A stretch of DNA of 7,157 nt, taken from assembly GCA_964501815.1 (NCBI GenBank), contig CAZCUR010000103.1, forward strand, positions 1 through 7,157, given 5' to 3'. Both the position numbers and the translations under genes were made by a program. Source of the stretch: Geothermobacter sp964501815. Lineage in GTDB: Bacteria; Desulfobacterota; Desulfuromonadia; Desulfuromonadales; Geothermobacteraceae. The notes beneath the pieces are model-generated. The model was not told the DNA's origin, ran no database searches, and worked only from the letters and a program-made list of their open reading frames with translations. This document shows positions 1 through 5,388 of this stretch, piece after piece (the first letter of the stretch is position 1; each line of letters begins with the position of its first letter).

Positions 1-36
1 CAGTCACCGCCGAACCCAACGAGGATATCGTCCGCC

Positions 37-771
37 ATGCGTCTTTTGATTGTTGCTGTTCTGACCGCTTTTTTGGCTGCCTGCGCCAAACCCGTGGTCC
101 CGCCGCCCAAGACAGCCGCCTTCTATCTGCAGGAAGGGGAAAAGTTCTTTGACAAGGGGCTGTTCGAGGAAGCGATCGCCAACTGGGAAAAGGTGCGCGA
201 AAGCTACTACTCCCCCGAACTGAACATCATCGCCGAGCTGAAGATCGCCGAGGCCTATTTTCTTGCGGAAAAATACCCCGAAGCCGCGGCCGCCTACGAG
301 GATTTCATCAAGCAGCACCCCAACAGCGACCGTATTCCGCAGGCCATGTATCAGCTCGGCCTGTCCTACTTTCGCCAGATGCTGCCGGCCGACCGGGACC
401 AGACGGCGACCCGTAACGCCTGGGAAACCTTCCGCAGCCTGCTCAACAAGTTTCCCAAAGATCCGCATCGCGAGGAGGTCCAGGTCTACCTCGGCCGCTG
501 CGAGGACCGGCTGGCGGAGCATGAGCTCTATGTCGCCAAGTGGTATCTGAAAATCGACCGCTACCAGGCCGCCATCGACCGGCTCGAAGGCCTGTTCCGC
601 ACCTATCCCAACTACTTCTACCGGGACGAGGCCTATCTGGTGCTCGGCAAGGCCTACATGCTCAACGGCCAGAAGGAGAAGGCCGTCGCCGCCTTCAACA
701 CCCTGTTCAAGGAATTTCCCGCCAGCCCGTTCATCATTGAAGGCCAGAAGTTTCTGGAGAAGCACTACTGA
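37..771 (+). CDS. bamD: Outer membrane protein assembly factor BamD (YfiO-type lipoprotein)
   Basis: BamD is the essential lipoprotein of the BAM complex, which folds and inserts beta-barrel proteins into the outer membrane from the periplasmic side. The 244-residue product matches the usual family length (about 245). It begins with a lipoprotein signal: hydrophobic residues 3-15, then the lipobox L-A-A-C with the lipidated Cys at residue 16. Ala at +2 is compatible with outer-membrane sorting. The rest is a chain of about five TPR-like helical hairpins (roughly residues 27-58, 62-96, 101-140, 160-191, 195-228). The stretch with D-R-D-Q-T at residues 119-123 resembles the conserved BamD third repeat. 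The frame is open back to base 1, but the ATG at 37 places the signal peptide correctly, and a GAGG lies 12 bases upstream. The gene is followed by its own terminator, so it is the last gene of a unit that starts outside the window. A generic TPR lipoprotein is the only real alternative. Confidence 0.9.
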   Translation: MRLLIVAVLTAFLAACAKPVVPPPKTAAFYLQEGEKFFDKGLFEEAIANWEKVRESYYSPELNIIAELKIAEAYFLAEKYPEAAAAYEDFIKQHPNSDRIPQAMYQLGLSYFRQMLPADRDQTATRNAWETFRSLLNKFPKDPHREEVQVYLGRCEDRLAEHELYVAKWYLKIDRYQAAIDRLEGLFRTYPNYFYRDEAYLVLGKAYMLNGQKEKAVAAFNTLFKEFPASPFIIEGQKFLEKHY

Positions 772-808
772 GCGAAAACCATTTTTAGTCTGACTGAAGA
801 TAGTCCAG

Positions 809-837
809 GCCGGGAGCCCTGTGCCCCCGGCTTTTTT
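809..837 (+). terminator. Rho-independent terminator after bamD
   Basis: A 6-bp GC-only stem (GCCGGG at 809-814 with CCCGGC at 826-831), an 11-base loop and a run of six T at 832-837. It lies 38 bases after the bamD stop and separates bamD from the CoA-transferase control region. Confidence 0.8.
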
Positions 838-997
838 CATCCCTTCCGGGCGCTATCATATTCATAGTTATTTTGCGCACATATCGCATTTCAAACCGTC
901 TTGCGCCCCGCAACCGGGGTCTCGTCATTGTCGACAATCCCCCGCAACAGCCTTTATTTTCACGACTTTTTCTCTCATGCTCGGTCCGTGTTTTTCC
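838..997. other. AT-richer non-coding stretch upstream of the CoA-transferase promoters
   Basis: No convincing gene. The short open frames here lack ribosome binding sites, have unnatural composition and would cross the promoters and hairpins downstream. The stretch holds the perfect 12-bp palindrome ATTGTCGACAAT (927-938). It also holds a 9-base direct repeat CCCCGCAAC (906-914 and 940-948) flanking that palindrome, and TTGCG-N3-CGCAA (901-913). These are typical sizes for protein-binding sites, but no known regulator motif is recognised. Confidence 0.4.
927..938. promoter_or_regulatory. Perfect 12-bp palindrome, possible operator
   Basis: ATTGTCGACAAT is a perfect dyad centred at 932/933, about 60 bases upstream of the sigma70-type -35 box of the CoA-transferase gene. 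It is flanked by two copies of CCCCGCAAC. Its location suits a transcription factor site, but the factor is unknown and the element could be chance. Confidence 0.3.
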
Positions 998-1026
998 TTG
1001 ACTTGGCGTTTACGGCATATTATAAA
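998..1026 (+). promoter_or_regulatory. Sigma70-type promoter upstream of the CoA-transferase gene
   Basis: -35 TTGACT (998-1003), a 17-base spacer and -10 TATAAA (1021-1026): five of six consensus bases in each box with ideal spacing. The start would be near 1033, giving a leader of nearly 190 bases before the ATG at 1221. It is the best vegetative promoter seen in the window. Confidence 0.6.
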
Positions 1027-1029
1027 AGT

Positions 1030-1077
1030 CGGCACCTGTATAACGGTGTTTTTCTCATTGACACACCGATTGTGCCG
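1030..1077. repeat. Imperfect inverted repeat between the two candidate promoters
   Basis: The outer arms are CGGCAC (1030-1035) and GTGCCG (1072-1077). The inner arms are CGGTGT (1044-1049) and ACACCG (1063-1068), around a 13-base centre. The spacing between inner and outer arms is unequal (8 versus 3 bases), so as RNA it would be two stacked 6-bp stems with an asymmetric internal loop. As DNA it could be a regulator site about 40-90 bases upstream of the sigma54-type start. Confidence 0.45.
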
Positions 1078-1089
1078 GTTTCAGCCCCC

Positions 1090-1106
1090 CTGGCAGGGTG
1101 GGTGCT
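1090..1106 (+). promoter_or_regulatory. Candidate sigma54 (RpoN) -24/-12 promoter
   Basis: CTGGCAGGGTGGGTGCT fits the RpoN consensus YTGGCACGrNNNTTGCW at all but two defined positions. The invariant GG (1092-1093) and GC (1104-1105) are separated by exactly 10 bases. Transcription would start near 1117, giving a leader of about 105 bases that begins just before the two leader hairpins. RpoN is known to control central metabolism genes in Geobacter. That this promoter is used here is inferred from sequence alone. Confidence 0.45.
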
Positions 1107-1130
1107 TGTGTTTAACCAGGTTTTAAGGAG

Positions 1131-1158
1131 CTTTGCGGGTTTTCACCAACCCGCAAAG
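1131..1158 (+). promoter_or_regulatory. Leader hairpin 1 of the CoA-transferase mRNA
   Basis: Perfect 11-bp inverted repeat: CTTTGCGGGTT (1131-1141) and AACCCGCAAAG (1148-1158) with a 6-base loop TTCACC. No T-run follows on either strand, so it is not a standard terminator. It lies inside the leader for either candidate promoter. An isolated AAGGAG (1125-1130) sits directly before it with no suitable start codon behind it. Confidence 0.6.
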
Positions 1159-1175
1159 ATTATCAGTCGACCTGA

Positions 1176-1198
1176 CCGGTGACGGAATGCCGCACCGG
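1176..1198 (+). promoter_or_regulatory. Leader hairpin 2, adjacent to the Shine-Dalgarno
   Basis: A nine-pair stem with one bulged A (1182): CCGGTG (1176-1181) pairs with CACCGG (1193-1198), and CGG (1183-1185) pairs with CCG (1190-1192), closing a 4-base loop AATG. It ends 10 bases before AGGAGG, so it could protect the mRNA end or influence ribosome loading. It covers the GTG at 1179, which argues against that codon as the start. Confidence 0.55.
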
Positions 1199-1220
1199 GA
1201 ACTTCATGAGGAGGAGAGAG

Positions 1221-2807
1221 ATGTCTGATTATGGAACTCTGGAAAGTCGCGTACGCCGCAAGTCCCTGCTGAGCAAGGTCTGCAAAGCCGAGGACTGCAT
1301 CAAGTACTTCAAGAACGGCATGAACCTGATGTGGTCCGGTTTCACCCCGGCCGGCTATCCCAAGGAAGTGCCCATCGCCCTGGCCGACTATGTTGAGGCC
1401 AACAACCTGCAGGGCAAGCTGCGCTTCAACCTGTTCGTTGGTGCCTCCACCGGCGCCGAGACCGAGGACCGCTGGGCCACCCTCGACATGATTGACCGTC
1501 GCTGGCCTTATCAGACCGGCAAGAACATCGCCAAGGGAATCAACACCGGCCGCATCCGCATGGGCGACAAGCACCTCGGTGTGTTTGCCCAGGATGCCGG
1601 CTACGGCTTCTACACCGAAAACGGCCGCTATGACATCGGCATCGTCGAAGTCTCCGCCATCAACGAGGACTGCGGCCTGGCCCTGACCACCTCCTGCGGT
1701 ATCGTCGCCGAGACCCTGCACCTGTGCGACAAGATCATCATCGAGGTCAACACCGGCCAGCCCTCCTTCGAAGGGATGCACGACATTCACATCCAGCAGA
1801 AACCGCCTTACCGGCAGCCGCTGCTGATCACCAAGGCCAACAGCCGCATCGGCACCCCCTACGTCCCCTGCGACCCGGACAAGATCGTCGCCATCGTCGA
1901 ATCGAAGCGCCGTGACAAGGGTCGTGCCTTCTCCGAAATGGACGACACCTCCGAAGCGATCGCCGGGCACATCATGGAGTTCTTCCAGCACGAGATCAAG
2001 AAGGGCCGCCTGCCCGAAAACCTGCTGCCGATCCAGTCGGGTGTCGGTTCCATCGCCAACGCCGTTATCGGCGGTCTGGCCAAAGGGCCGTTCCACAACC
2101 TGTCGGTCTACACCGAGGTCCTTCAGGACACCATGCTCGACTTCTTCGACGGCGGCAACCTGCTGTATGCTTCGTCCTGTTCGCTCTCCCTGTCTGAAGA
2201 TCCCGGCTTCCCGCGCTTCTTCGACAACTGGGACAAGTATTTCAGCAAAATCACCCTGCGCCCGCTGTCCATCTCCAACAACCCCGAACCGATCCGCCGT
2301 CTCGGCTGCATTGCCATGAACACCCCGGTCGAGTTCGACATCTACGGTCATGCCAACTCCACCCTGGTCGGCGGCACCCGCATGATCAACGGTCTCGGTG
2401 GCTCGGGTGACTTCCTGCGCAACGGCTATCTCAAGATCATGCACAGCCCGTCGGTGCGCCCGACCAAAACCGATCCCCTCGGGATCACCTGCGTCGTGCC
2501 CAAGTGCCCGCACATCGACCACACCGAGCACGACCTCGATGTTCTGGTCACCGAGCAGGGTCTGGCCGATATGCGCGGTGTCGCTCCCAAGGAGCGCGCC
2601 AAGCTCATCATCGAAAAATGCGCCCATCCCGAGTACAAGCCGATTCTCGAGGAATACCTCGAAATGGCCACCAAGGACTGCCTCGAGCGTGGTGTCGGTC
2701 ACGAACCGCAGCTGTTCGACCGCGCCTTCAAGATGCAGCTCAACCTGGCCCAGAACGGCACCATGCGCATCAAGAACTGGGATGTCAAAGTCGACCTCTG
2801 CGAGTAA
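1221..2807 (+). CDS. Succinyl-CoA:acetate CoA-transferase (acetyl-CoA hydrolase/transferase family)
   Basis: This enzyme moves CoA between succinyl-CoA and acetate (acetate + succinyl-CoA to acetyl-CoA + succinate). In acetate-oxidising anaerobes it activates acetate and replaces succinyl-CoA synthetase in the TCA cycle. It acts in the cytoplasm. The 528-residue product has class I CoA-transferase features: the glycine-rich GVGSIANAV at 274-282, the Y-T-E-V-L-Q-D motif with the likely catalytic Glu at residue 299 (equivalent to Glu294 of acetic-acid-bacterial AarC), GGSGD at 393-397, and the family block HIDHTEHD at 431-438 followed by V-T-E-Q-G-L-A-D. The ATG at 1221 is chosen because AGGAGG lies at 1209-1214 with ideal spacing. 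An upstream in-frame ATG (1206) and GTG (1179) overlap the SD or a hairpin. It is monocistronic, with dual candidate promoters upstream and a strong terminator downstream. Geobacter homologues are called Ato. A related 4-hydroxybutyrate or propionate CoA-transferase specificity cannot be excluded, but the motifs favour the succinyl-CoA:acetate type. Confidence 0.9.
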   Translation: MSDYGTLESRVRRKSLLSKVCKAEDCIKYFKNGMNLMWSGFTPAGYPKEVPIALADYVEANNLQGKLRFNLFVGASTGAETEDRWATLDMIDRRWPYQTGKNIAKGINTGRIRMGDKHLGVFAQDAGYGFYTENGRYDIGIVEVSAINEDCGLALTTSCGIVAETLHLCDKIIIEVNTGQPSFEGMHDIHIQQKPPYRQPLLITKANSRIGTPYVPCDPDKIVAIVESKRRDKGRAFSEMDDTSEAIAGHIMEFFQHEIKKGRLPENLLPIQSGVGSIANAVIGGLAKGPFHNLSVYTEVLQDTMLDFFDGGNLLYASSCSLSLSEDPGFPRFFDNWDKYFSKITLRPLSISNNPEPIRRLGCIAMNTPVEFDIYGHANSTLVGGTRMINGLGGSGDFLRNGYLKIMHSPSVRPTKTDPLGITCVVPKCPHIDHTEHDLDVLVTEQGLADMRGVAPKERAKLIIEKCAHPEYKPILEEYLEMATKDCLERGVGHEPQLFDRAFKMQLNLAQNGTMRIKNWDVKVDLCE

Positions 2808-2828
2808 TCGACAGCCGTTCCGGAGACA

Positions 2829-2864
2829 AAAAGGCCCCCCGAAGTTCGGGGGGCCTTTTCTTTT
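2829..2864. terminator. Symmetrical, probably bidirectional rho-independent terminator
   Basis: AAAAGGCCCCCCG (2829-2841) pairs with CGGGGGGCCTTTT (2847-2859) around a short AAGTT loop, with further T at 2861-2864. On the plus strand it ends the CoA-transferase mRNA. On the minus strand the same stem is followed by five T (complement of 2828-2832), so it could also stop transcripts arriving from the TRAP operon. Confidence 0.85.
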
Positions 2865-2898
2865 CGCAAGCTCCCAATCGGAGCCTTTCGGGAAAATC

Positions 2899-2907
2899 TG
2901 CTAGACT
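2899..2907 (+). promoter_or_regulatory. Possible extended -10 promoter for the CDGSH gene
   Basis: TGCTAGACT has the extended TGn element followed by a -10-like TAGACT (2902-2907), some 50 bases before the ATG at 2958. No recognisable -35 box is present at the normal distance, so the call is weak. It is supported mainly by the strong terminator just upstream, which means the CDGSH gene needs its own promoter. Confidence 0.3.
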
Positions 2908-2957
2908 GAAAACCGACCGTCGACTCCGGTCCGTCACCCACTCCAGGAGGGAAGACC

Positions 2958-3233
2958 ATGACCAGCAAAAAAAACGGCGACATGCCGATCCGCATGACTC
3001 TTGACCCGGGGGTCTACTACCGTTGCACCTGCGGGCGCTCCGAGCACCTGCCCTTTTGCGACGAATCCCATTCAGGAACCGGCAGCCATCCGATCCGGTT
3101 TGAACTGAGCGAGCGCCAAACCGTCTACCTGTGCGCCTGCGGCCGCAGCAAACAGCAGCCGTTCTGTGACGGCGGCTGCGGATTTCAGCCTCCCTGCGGC
3201 GCCAATCCGGATAAGGGAGTTGATCCGGGTTAA
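2958..3233 (+). CDS. Small tandem CDGSH-type iron-sulfur protein with a His-to-Cys change in the second motif
   Basis: A 91-residue soluble protein with two zf-CDGSH motifs (C-x-C-x2-S-x3-P-x-C-D-x2-H). In this family each motif normally binds one [2Fe-2S] cluster through three Cys and one His. Motif 1 is intact: C23, C25, C34, H38. Motif 2 keeps the same spacing (C59, C61, C70), but the fourth ligand position, residue 74, is Cys. Another Cys follows at 80. The N-terminus is short and polar with no signal peptide or membrane anchor, so a cytoplasmic location is expected, unlike mitochondrial mitoNEET. AGGAGGG at 2945-2951 supports the ATG at 2958. The stop codon overlaps that of the convergent TRAP permease. 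The role is not known; electron transfer or cluster delivery are the usual suggestions for the family. Identity of the family is firm, function is not. Confidence 0.85.
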   Translation: MTSKKNGDMPIRMTLDPGVYYRCTCGRSEHLPFCDESHSGTGSHPIRFELSERQTVYLCACGRSKQQPFCDGGCGFQPPCGANPDKGVDPG

Positions 3234-5323
3234 ACAGCAGATGCGGACGCGCCAGGGGGAAGACTCTGACGCATGGCCTTGCGCCGGTTGCTGACAAATA
3301 GCGCCACCAGCAGCACCAGACCGGCCAAATGCAGGAACCAGGGCAGAGGCCAGAGAAGCAGGATGGCCGCCGCCAGGGACCCGATCCTTGGGGCCGGCCC
3401 CAACGGGCCCTCCATGTGCCCTTCCAGACCGGCCGCAAAAGCGTACAGCCCGAAAAAGGCGAAAACAAAGATCTCCAGATCCCCCCAAACCGACCCGCCG
3501 ATAAAGGGTGTATAGGCAAACAGCAGCGGAATGATGTAAAGCCCCTTGGCCAGTTTCCAGGCCTGAAACCCCGTCGCCATCGGCCGGGTCCCGGCAATGG
3601 CCGCGCCGGTGAAGGCAGCCAGTGCCACCGGCGGCGTGACGTTGGAATCCTGACTCAGCCAGAAAATGATCAGATGCGCCGACAGCAGGGCAAAGGTCAG
3701 ATCGTGGGCGCTGAGAACCGCCTCCCGCACCGTTCCGGCAAGATCGGGCGGAATGGCATCGACAATGGCCCGGGCTGTCGCCAGATCCATCGTCTGACCA
3801 ATCTGGGCCAGATGGTCGGGGGCGGCAATCATGAACAGCGCTTTGGCCGCTTCGGGAATCTGGCCGCTTGTCAGGGCGTCAACCAGCAGGCCGTCGGCGA
3901 TCAGGCCGTGCAGGGCCGGCGCCGAAAGGGTCCCGAGCACGATATAGGCGGCCGTCACCGGCAGCCCCATGCCAAGCACCAGAGAGGCCAGAGCGATCAG
4001 AACAATGGCAATCACCAGACTGTGCCCGGCCCACTGGTCAATCATCAGCGAAAAGGTGTTGCCGATTCCGGCGGTGGCAATGACGTTGACGATCAGACCG
4101 ACGCTGCACAGCAGAATCGCCGTCATCACCATGTTCTTCGCCCCCAGCGCCATGGCTTCGATGATTTCACGCCAGCCCATGCGGTTGGGGGTCAGCCAGG
4201 AAGAAACCACCACCGCCACCATGCTGATACCGGCGGCGTAGGTCGGTGTGAAACCGTAAACCAAAAGCCCGATCAGCACGCCGATGGGCAACAGGAAAAC
4301 AATTCCCCCCTTGCGGATGACTGCGACAGCGGAAACCTTTTCCGTATCAATGGCGTGCACCAGGCTGCGTCGGGCCTCGATACGCACAAAGAAGGCCACG
4401 GTGGCGAAATAGAGGATCGCCGGCAGGATGCTGACCAGCACAATGGTGTTGTAGGAGATCTGGGTATAGGTCGCCATGACAAAGGCGCCTGCTCCCATGA
4501 TCGGCGGCATCAGCTGGCCGCCGGTCGAGGCCGCCGCTTCGGTCCCGGCGGCGAACTTGTCCGGAAATCCGGCCTTCTTCATCAGCGGAATGGTGATAAC
4601 TCCGGTCGAGGCGGTGTTGGCGACGGCCGAACCGGAGATGGTGCCCATCAGCCCCGACGCAAAGACCGCCACCAGCCCGGGACCGCCGACCATACGCCCG
4701 GCCACCGCTCGGGCCAGATCGATGACAAAATCGCCTGCGCCGGAACGCAGCAGAAAGGCGCCGAACAGGATGAACATGAAGACGTAGGTTGACGAGATAC
4801 GGGCGATGGTGCCGAACAGGGCATCGTCGCCGAAGATGCTGCGAAACAGGATGGTTTCCGCACTCAGACCGGCGAAACGGAACACCCCGGAAACATACTG
4901 TCCCCACCAGCCGACGTAGGTCAGCGCCAGGATGATGATGACCGGAATGAACCAGCCGGCGACCCGGCGGGTCAGTTCGATGGCGCACAGGATCAGGATG
5001 ATGCCGGCCGCCCACTCCATCGGCACCAGACTGACACCACGGTCGTAGATGGCATCCTCCCGTGCAATCAGGAAAACGGCGGAACCGGCCGCCAGCAGGC
5101 CCAGGACAACATCGAGCAGGCGCCAGAATCGTCCACCGTTTCTTCGCAGCGGATAAACCAGCACGGCAATCAGGGCAAACCCGGCAAAGTGCAGACAGTT
5201 CTGCCACAGGGTCGGCAGCACCGCCCAGACATTGAACCAGAGATGCAAAACCGAAACGGCCACGCCGAGAAGAAGCATCAGCCGTCCGGGACGTTCAACA
5301 GTTTCGGTCTCTACAGCAGACAT
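3230..5323 (-). CDS. TRAP transporter fused permease (DctQM-type), TAXI system
   Basis: Integral inner-membrane permease in which the small (4-helix, DctQ-like) and large (12-helix, DctM-like) TRAP subunits are fused. With the neighbouring TAXI binding protein it would import a solute using an ion gradient. The protein is about 697 residues and very hydrophobic throughout. Family signatures, numbered from the ATG at 5323, are GTISGSAVANTASTG (about 227-241), TGGQLMPPIMGAGAF (about 267-281) and S-Q-D-S-N-V-T-P-P-V (about 557-566). A polar segment at about 472-543 looks longer than the corresponding loop in most relatives. ATG 5323 is preferred. A GTG at 5359 would add 12 residues, but it lies at the edge of an intergenic hairpin and has no Shine-Dalgarno; ATG 5323 also has only a weak one. 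The gene is downstream of the binding-protein gene on the same strand, 65 bases apart. Substrate unknown; TAXI systems have been linked to glutamate and 2-oxoglutarate-like compounds. Confidence 0.88.
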   Translation of the reverse strand: MSAVETETVERPGRLMLLLGVAVSVLHLWFNVWAVLPTLWQNCLHFAGFALIAVLVYPLRRNGGRFWRLLDVVLGLLAAGSAVFLIAREDAIYDRGVSLVPMEWAAGIILILCAIELTRRVAGWFIPVIIILALTYVGWWGQYVSGVFRFAGLSAETILFRSIFGDDALFGTIARISSTYVFMFILFGAFLLRSGAGDFVIDLARAVAGRMVGGPGLVAVFASGLMGTISGSAVANTASTGVITIPLMKKAGFPDKFAAGTEAAASTGGQLMPPIMGAGAFVMATYTQISYNTIVLVSILPAILYFATVAFFVRIEARRSLVHAIDTEKVSAVAVIRKGGIVFLLPIGVLIGLLVYGFTPTYAAGISMVAVVVSSWLTPNRMGWREIIEAMALGAKNMVMTAILLCSVGLIVNVIATAGIGNTFSLMIDQWAGHSLVIAIVLIALASLVLGMGLPVTAAYIVLGTLSAPALHGLIADGLLVDALTSGQIPEAAKALFMIAAPDHLAQIGQTMDLATARAIVDAIPPDLAGTVREAVLSAHDLTFALLSAHLIIFWLSQDSNVTPPVALAAFTGAAIAGTRPMATGFQAWKLAKGLYIIPLLFAYTPFIGGSVWGDLEIFVFAFFGLYAFAAGLEGHMEGPLGPAPRIGSLAAAILLLWPLPWFLHLAGLVLLVALFVSNRRKAMRQSLPPGASASAV

Positions 5324-5347
5324 GACAGGTTCATCGGTTTCCAAAAG

Positions 5348-5379
5348 CGGCGGGGCCACCTGCAGCGGCGGCCCCGCCG
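5348..5379 (-). promoter_or_regulatory. GC-only intergenic hairpin between the TAXI and TRAP permease genes
   Basis: Perfect 10-bp inverted repeat CGGCGGGGCC (5348-5357) and GGCCCCGCCG (5370-5379) with a 12-base loop, starting 9 bases after the TAXI stop codon. On the transcribed (minus) strand it is followed by CTTTTGG, a very short T-run. It could be a leaky terminator or a 3'-end-protecting stem that gives more binding protein than permease. Confidence 0.6.
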
Positions 5380-5388
5380 GAAAGGAAT

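Noticed and set aside
2..49. 3' end of an upstream gene ending at the TGA at 47-49 and overlapping the bamD start
   Set aside because: The open stretch is only 15 codons and cannot be told from chance without the sequence to the left of the window.
4..840. 278-codon minus-strand open frame opposite bamD
   Set aside because: It starts inside the bamD terminator region and has no family resemblance. BamD on the other strand is well supported.
1058..1086. Second sigma70 promoter based on the perfect TTGACA at 1058-1063
   Set aside because: At 16-18 bases downstream there is only a C-rich sequence with no -10-like hexamer.
1131..1158. Leader hairpin 1 as a rho-independent terminator or attenuator
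   Set aside because: Neither strand has a T-run after the stem. It is kept only as a structured leader element.
901..1182. Possible small protein in the region between bamD and the CoA-transferase gene
   Set aside because: The frame has no Shine-Dalgarno and runs through the promoter boxes and the leader hairpins, whose symmetry explains the sequence better.
1179..1220. Upstream in-frame starts (GTG 1179, ATG 1206) for the CoA-transferase
   Set aside because: GTG 1179 lies inside a hairpin stem, and ATG 1206 directly precedes AGGAGG. The ATG at 1221 has that Shine-Dalgarno at the right distance.
1143..2702. 519-codon open frame on the minus strand opposite the CoA-transferase
   Set aside because: It is a shadow of a GC-rich gene: the plus-strand product has intact family motifs, while this frame has repetitive low-information composition (very rich in Gly, Asp and Val) and no Shine-Dalgarno.
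3329..4792. 487-codon plus-strand open frame opposite the TRAP permease
   Set aside because: Its translation is dominated by Arg, Gln, His, Gly and Asn with no domain-like pattern. The minus-strand frame is a clear TRAP permease.
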